DNA from: MPNO01 sp965205995
GTDB taxonomy: Bacteria; Pseudomonadota; Alphaproteobacteria; MPNO01
NCBI GenBank assembly: GCA_965205995.1
Contig: OZ242200.1
Span: 3,844,001-3,908,000, forward strand
Direction: 5' to 3'
Length of the DNA: 64,000 nt
Shown: one piece after another, positions 61,737 through 64,000 of the stretch
Position numbering within the stretch: the first letter of the stretch is position 1
Layout of the letters: each line of letters begins with the position of its first letter
Translations under genes and position numbers: made by a program
Notes under the pieces: generated by a model
Seen by the model: only the letters and a program-made list of their open reading frames with translations
Databases searched by the model: none
What the model was told of the DNA's origin: nothing

Positions 61737-63251
61737 CTAGCGCCCGCCGTCGTCGACGAAGCGGTTTATTCCGACATCCATTTGCCAGCCGCGCCGCCAC
61801 GCTTCGAGCAAAGGGGCGCGCATCTTCGCGTTGCGCGCGGCGACCGCCTGGATATCGGCGCGCAGCCCCGGCATTACCGCCTCGATTTCTTCCCTCAGCG
61901 CGGCTTCGTCGATGAAGGCGAGACGCCGGTTCTCCAGCACCACCCTGCCGTCGACGATCACCGCGTCCACGCTCTCCCCGCTCTCGGCGAACACCGTCTG
62001 GCGCGCCGCGCTGTTGAGCGGCAGATATTGCGGCGCCGACAGGCCGATCAGCGAAATATCGGCCTTCATGCCGGGGCGGATCGCGCCGATCTCGCCGGCG
62101 AGCCCGAGCGCCCGCGCGCCGCCCAATGTGGCGCAGGCGATGGTGTCGGCGGCGCTCGGCGGGCCGGGCTCCGGGTTGGTCACCGCGGCGAGCCCGGCGA
62201 ACGCCTTCATCGCGTGGAACATGTTCTGCGCATCGCCGCAGGAGCAGTTGTCGCAGCCGATCGCGGTCGGCACCCCGGCATCGAGATAGCCGCGGATCGG
62301 CGGCACGCCGGACCGGGTTTTCAGATTGCCGACCGGGTTGAGGATCACGTTGGTCCCGGTCTCGGCCAGGATGTCGATCTCGTCGGGGCGCATCCAGACG
62401 CTGTGGGCGAGCCCGACATTGGCCCCGAGCAGCCCGGTCGAGCGCAGATACTTGACCTGCGAGCCGTCATGCTCGGGCATGAACAGGCGACCGGCGACCG
62501 CCATCGAGCGCGATTCGTAGATATGGGTGATCACCGGCAGTCCGTATTCGGCCGACAGCGCCGCCAGCCCTTCGAGCAGGCGCGGCGTGCAGAACTCCGG
62601 GCTGGTCGGGCCGAGCGCCCAGCGAAACCGCGGCGAGGTCGCGCGATAGTCGAGATACCGGTCGCGGACATGGGTGAGCGGGTCGAAGCCGCCGGGCTCG
62701 ACCGAGGCGCCGAGATGGCGGTGATACTCCTCGGGCACGACCTCCTTCCAGAACGGCACCCGCTCGATGCCCGGGATGTCGCCGATTTGCAACGAAAACG
62801 TGCAGCGGATGCCGATCTCCTCATAGGCGGCGACGACGGTCTCCAGATGCTCGGGATCGAAGGGGAAGAGGGTCAGCATGTCCTGGACGGTCGTCATGCC
62901 CGAGCGCAGGCATTCCGCCGCGCCCAGCAGCGTCCGCGCGCGCACCTCGGCGGCGGAGCGCCTGGGATAGGCCGGCGGCAGCGCGTGCAGCAGCCAGAGC
63001 TCGAGCGGCAGGGTCTCGAAACAGCCCTTCAGGAGCACGTCGTGCGAGTGGTAATGCGCGTTGACGAAACCCGGCATGACCAGCTTGCCGGCGGCATCGA
63101 TCGTCCGGTCGGCGGGACCGATTCCGGCGCCGATTCGGGCGATGCGGTCGCCCTCGATGAGCACGTCGGCGACCGGCGGCAGGTCGGTGTCGCCGTCATG
63201 GTCGTAGACCCGGCCGCCCCGGATCAGAATGCTGGGCGTTCCCTCCGCCAT
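61737..63251 (-). CDS. Amidohydrolase (cytosine deaminase/TrzN-like) family protein
   Basis: 504 residues of the metal-dependent deaminase/chlorohydrolase type. HYHSHD near 67 is the HxH metal pair, ITHIYESRS near 243, GLAHSVWM near 278 and CDNCSCGDAQNMF near 331 (metal-binding Asp). It may deaminate or dechlorinate a nitrogen heterocycle. GGAGG precedes the ATG at 63251. Cotranscribed with the reductase gene; divergent from the MFS transporter gene 63 bases away. Confidence 0.9.
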   Translation of the reverse strand: MAEGTPSILIRGGRVYDHDGDTDLPPVADVLIEGDRIARIGAGIGPADRTIDAAGKLVMPGFVNAHYHSHDVLLKGCFETLPLELWLLHALPPAYPRRSAAEVRARTLLGAAECLRSGMTTVQDMLTLFPFDPEHLETVVAAYEEIGIRCTFSLQIGDIPGIERVPFWKEVVPEEYHRHLGASVEPGGFDPLTHVRDRYLDYRATSPRFRWALGPTSPEFCTPRLLEGLAALSAEYGLPVITHIYESRSMAVAGRLFMPEHDGSQVKYLRSTGLLGANVGLAHSVWMRPDEIDILAETGTNVILNPVGNLKTRSGVPPIRGYLDAGVPTAIGCDNCSCGDAQNMFHAMKAFAGLAAVTNPEPGPPSAADTIACATLGGARALGLAGEIGAIRPGMKADISLIGLSAPQYLPLNSAARQTVFAESGESVDAVIVDGRVVLENRRLAFIDEAALREEIEAVMPGLRADIQAVAARNAKMRAPLLEAWRRGWQMDVGINRFVDDGGR

Positions 63252-63313
63252 TGCCGCCTCCGCTTTCGATGGGATCACTATAGCGCGATGCCCCCGGACG
63301 GTATGCTGGCGCC

Positions 63314-64000
63314 ATGAGCCGGACCGCCGCTCAAGCCGTGCGCGCGCTCGCCGCCACGCTTGCGGTGCAGGCGATGGTCACCATGGCGACGCTGACGGTT
63401 CCCGTCTTCGCGCCCGAGGCGGCCGGCGATATCGGGCTCGACGCGGCGAATATCGGCATCTACGCATCGCTGATCTATTCGGGCGCGATGACCGCCTCGC
63501 TGCTGAGCGGCGGGGCGGTGCCGCGCTTCGGCCCGATCCGCATGAGCCAGGCGGGCCTCGCGATCTCGATCGCCGCGCTGGCGCTGACGACGACCGCCTG
63601 GTGGCCGCTGCTGGCGCTGGCCGGGTTTCTGCTCGGCATCGGGCTCGGCCCGGCGACGCCCGCGAGCTCCCACATCCTCACCCGCCATACCCCGGCGCGG
63701 CTGTCCTCGCTGGTCTTCTCGATCAAGCAGACCGGCGTGCCCCTCGGCGGGATGCTCGCCGGCGCCCTGGTGCCGCTATTCGTCATCGAGCTGGGCTGGC
63801 GCGGCGCCTCCTGGGCGGTCGCCGCGATGTGCCTGTTCTGCATCCTCGCCATCCACCCGACGCGGCGGCATTTCGACATCGAGCTCAAGCCGGACAGGCA
63901 GACCTTCCGCAGCAGCGTCGTCGGCCCGCTCAGGCTGGTGCTGGCGCAGCCCGTGCTGCGGCGGCTCTGCTTCGCATCCTTCTTCTTCGCCGCGATCCAG
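63314..64000 (+). CDS. MFS transporter, cut by window end
   Basis: 229 residues visible, open to the window end. At least six membrane segments fall in the usual spacing, with the family loop GGAVPRFGPIRMSQ near 68 and a GLGPATPASSHILTR segment near 112. It probably imports or exports the substrate of the divergent amidohydrolase (inference). Confidence 0.87.
   Translation, partial: MSRTAAQAVRALAATLAVQAMVTMATLTVPVFAPEAAGDIGLDAANIGIYASLIYSGAMTASLLSGGAVPRFGPIRMSQAGLAISIAALALTTTAWWPLLALAGFLLGIGLGPATPASSHILTRHTPARLSSLVFSIKQTGVPLGGMLAGALVPLFVIELGWRGASWAVAAMCLFCILAIHPTRRHFDIELKPDRQTFRSSVVGPLRLVLAQPVLRRLCFASFFFAAIQ

Overview
The window is GC-rich DNA from an alphaproteobacterium. Evidence is the mnmG-rsmG-parA-parB order with consensus parS sites, one of them inside rsmG, the codon use, and dispersed palindromic repeats of a kind I associate with alphaproteobacteria. 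Finer taxonomy cannot be fixed from sequence alone. Because parABS is present, the window probably lies in the origin-proximal part of the chromosome. No rRNA, tRNA or CRISPR array was seen.

Layout. Positions 1-18.4 kb hold catabolic and transport genes: a molybdenum hydroxylase large subunit (cut by the window edge), two carboxymuconolactone decarboxylase (CMD) family proteins, a hydantoinase B-type protein, an ornithine-cyclodeaminase-type protein, a TauD-type dioxygenase, a TAXI-TRAP transporter with an amidohydrolase, a cupin, a RidA protein, formate-tetrahydrofolate ligase, a heparinase-type protein and ribulose-phosphate epimerase. The first CMD gene has an in-frame TGA where the family has the second Cys of CxxC, followed directly by a SECIS-like hairpin. 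It is read here as a selenoprotein.

Positions 18.4-23.6 kb are a toxin-antitoxin-rich, rearranged stretch. It holds a MITE-like element, a decayed vapC beside an antitoxin with an internal 21-residue duplication, a mazEF-type pair, and a higBA module bracketed by 166-bp direct repeats copied from the 3' end of an iron-sulfur protein gene. Positions 23.6-31 kb return to metabolism and regulation: amidase, short-chain dehydrogenase, a second molybdenum hydroxylase, an OmpR-type regulator, an L,D-transpeptidase, a cupin and a STAS protein. Positions 31.7-35.8 kb hold small, lower-GC orphan genes that look like a mobile-element or phage remnant.

Positions 35.8-45.6 kb contain the chromosome-segregation core (parS x4, mnmG, rsmG, parA, parB) flanked by accessory DNA on both sides. 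Upstream is a PIN-domain pair. Downstream is an AT-rich cassette with a GHKL/MORC-like ATPase and a Rossmann-fold protein of unknown function, converging on a C5-cytosine methyltransferase and a Vsr-type endonuclease. I read this four-gene cassette as a probable restriction or defence system and the best candidate for unusual biology in the window.

Positions 45.9-64 kb hold a Sel1 protein, an outer-membrane barrel, a CoA ligase, a maleate-isomerase-type protein, an EamA transporter, cupins, a complete hydantoinase/oxoprolinase pair, a DUF1015 protein, a MarR regulator divergent from a luciferase-like monooxygenase, two amidohydrolases, a quinone-oxidoreductase-type dehydrogenase and an MFS transporter cut by the window end. 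Nine loci of one palindromic repeat family punctuate gene ends throughout and often could act as terminators.
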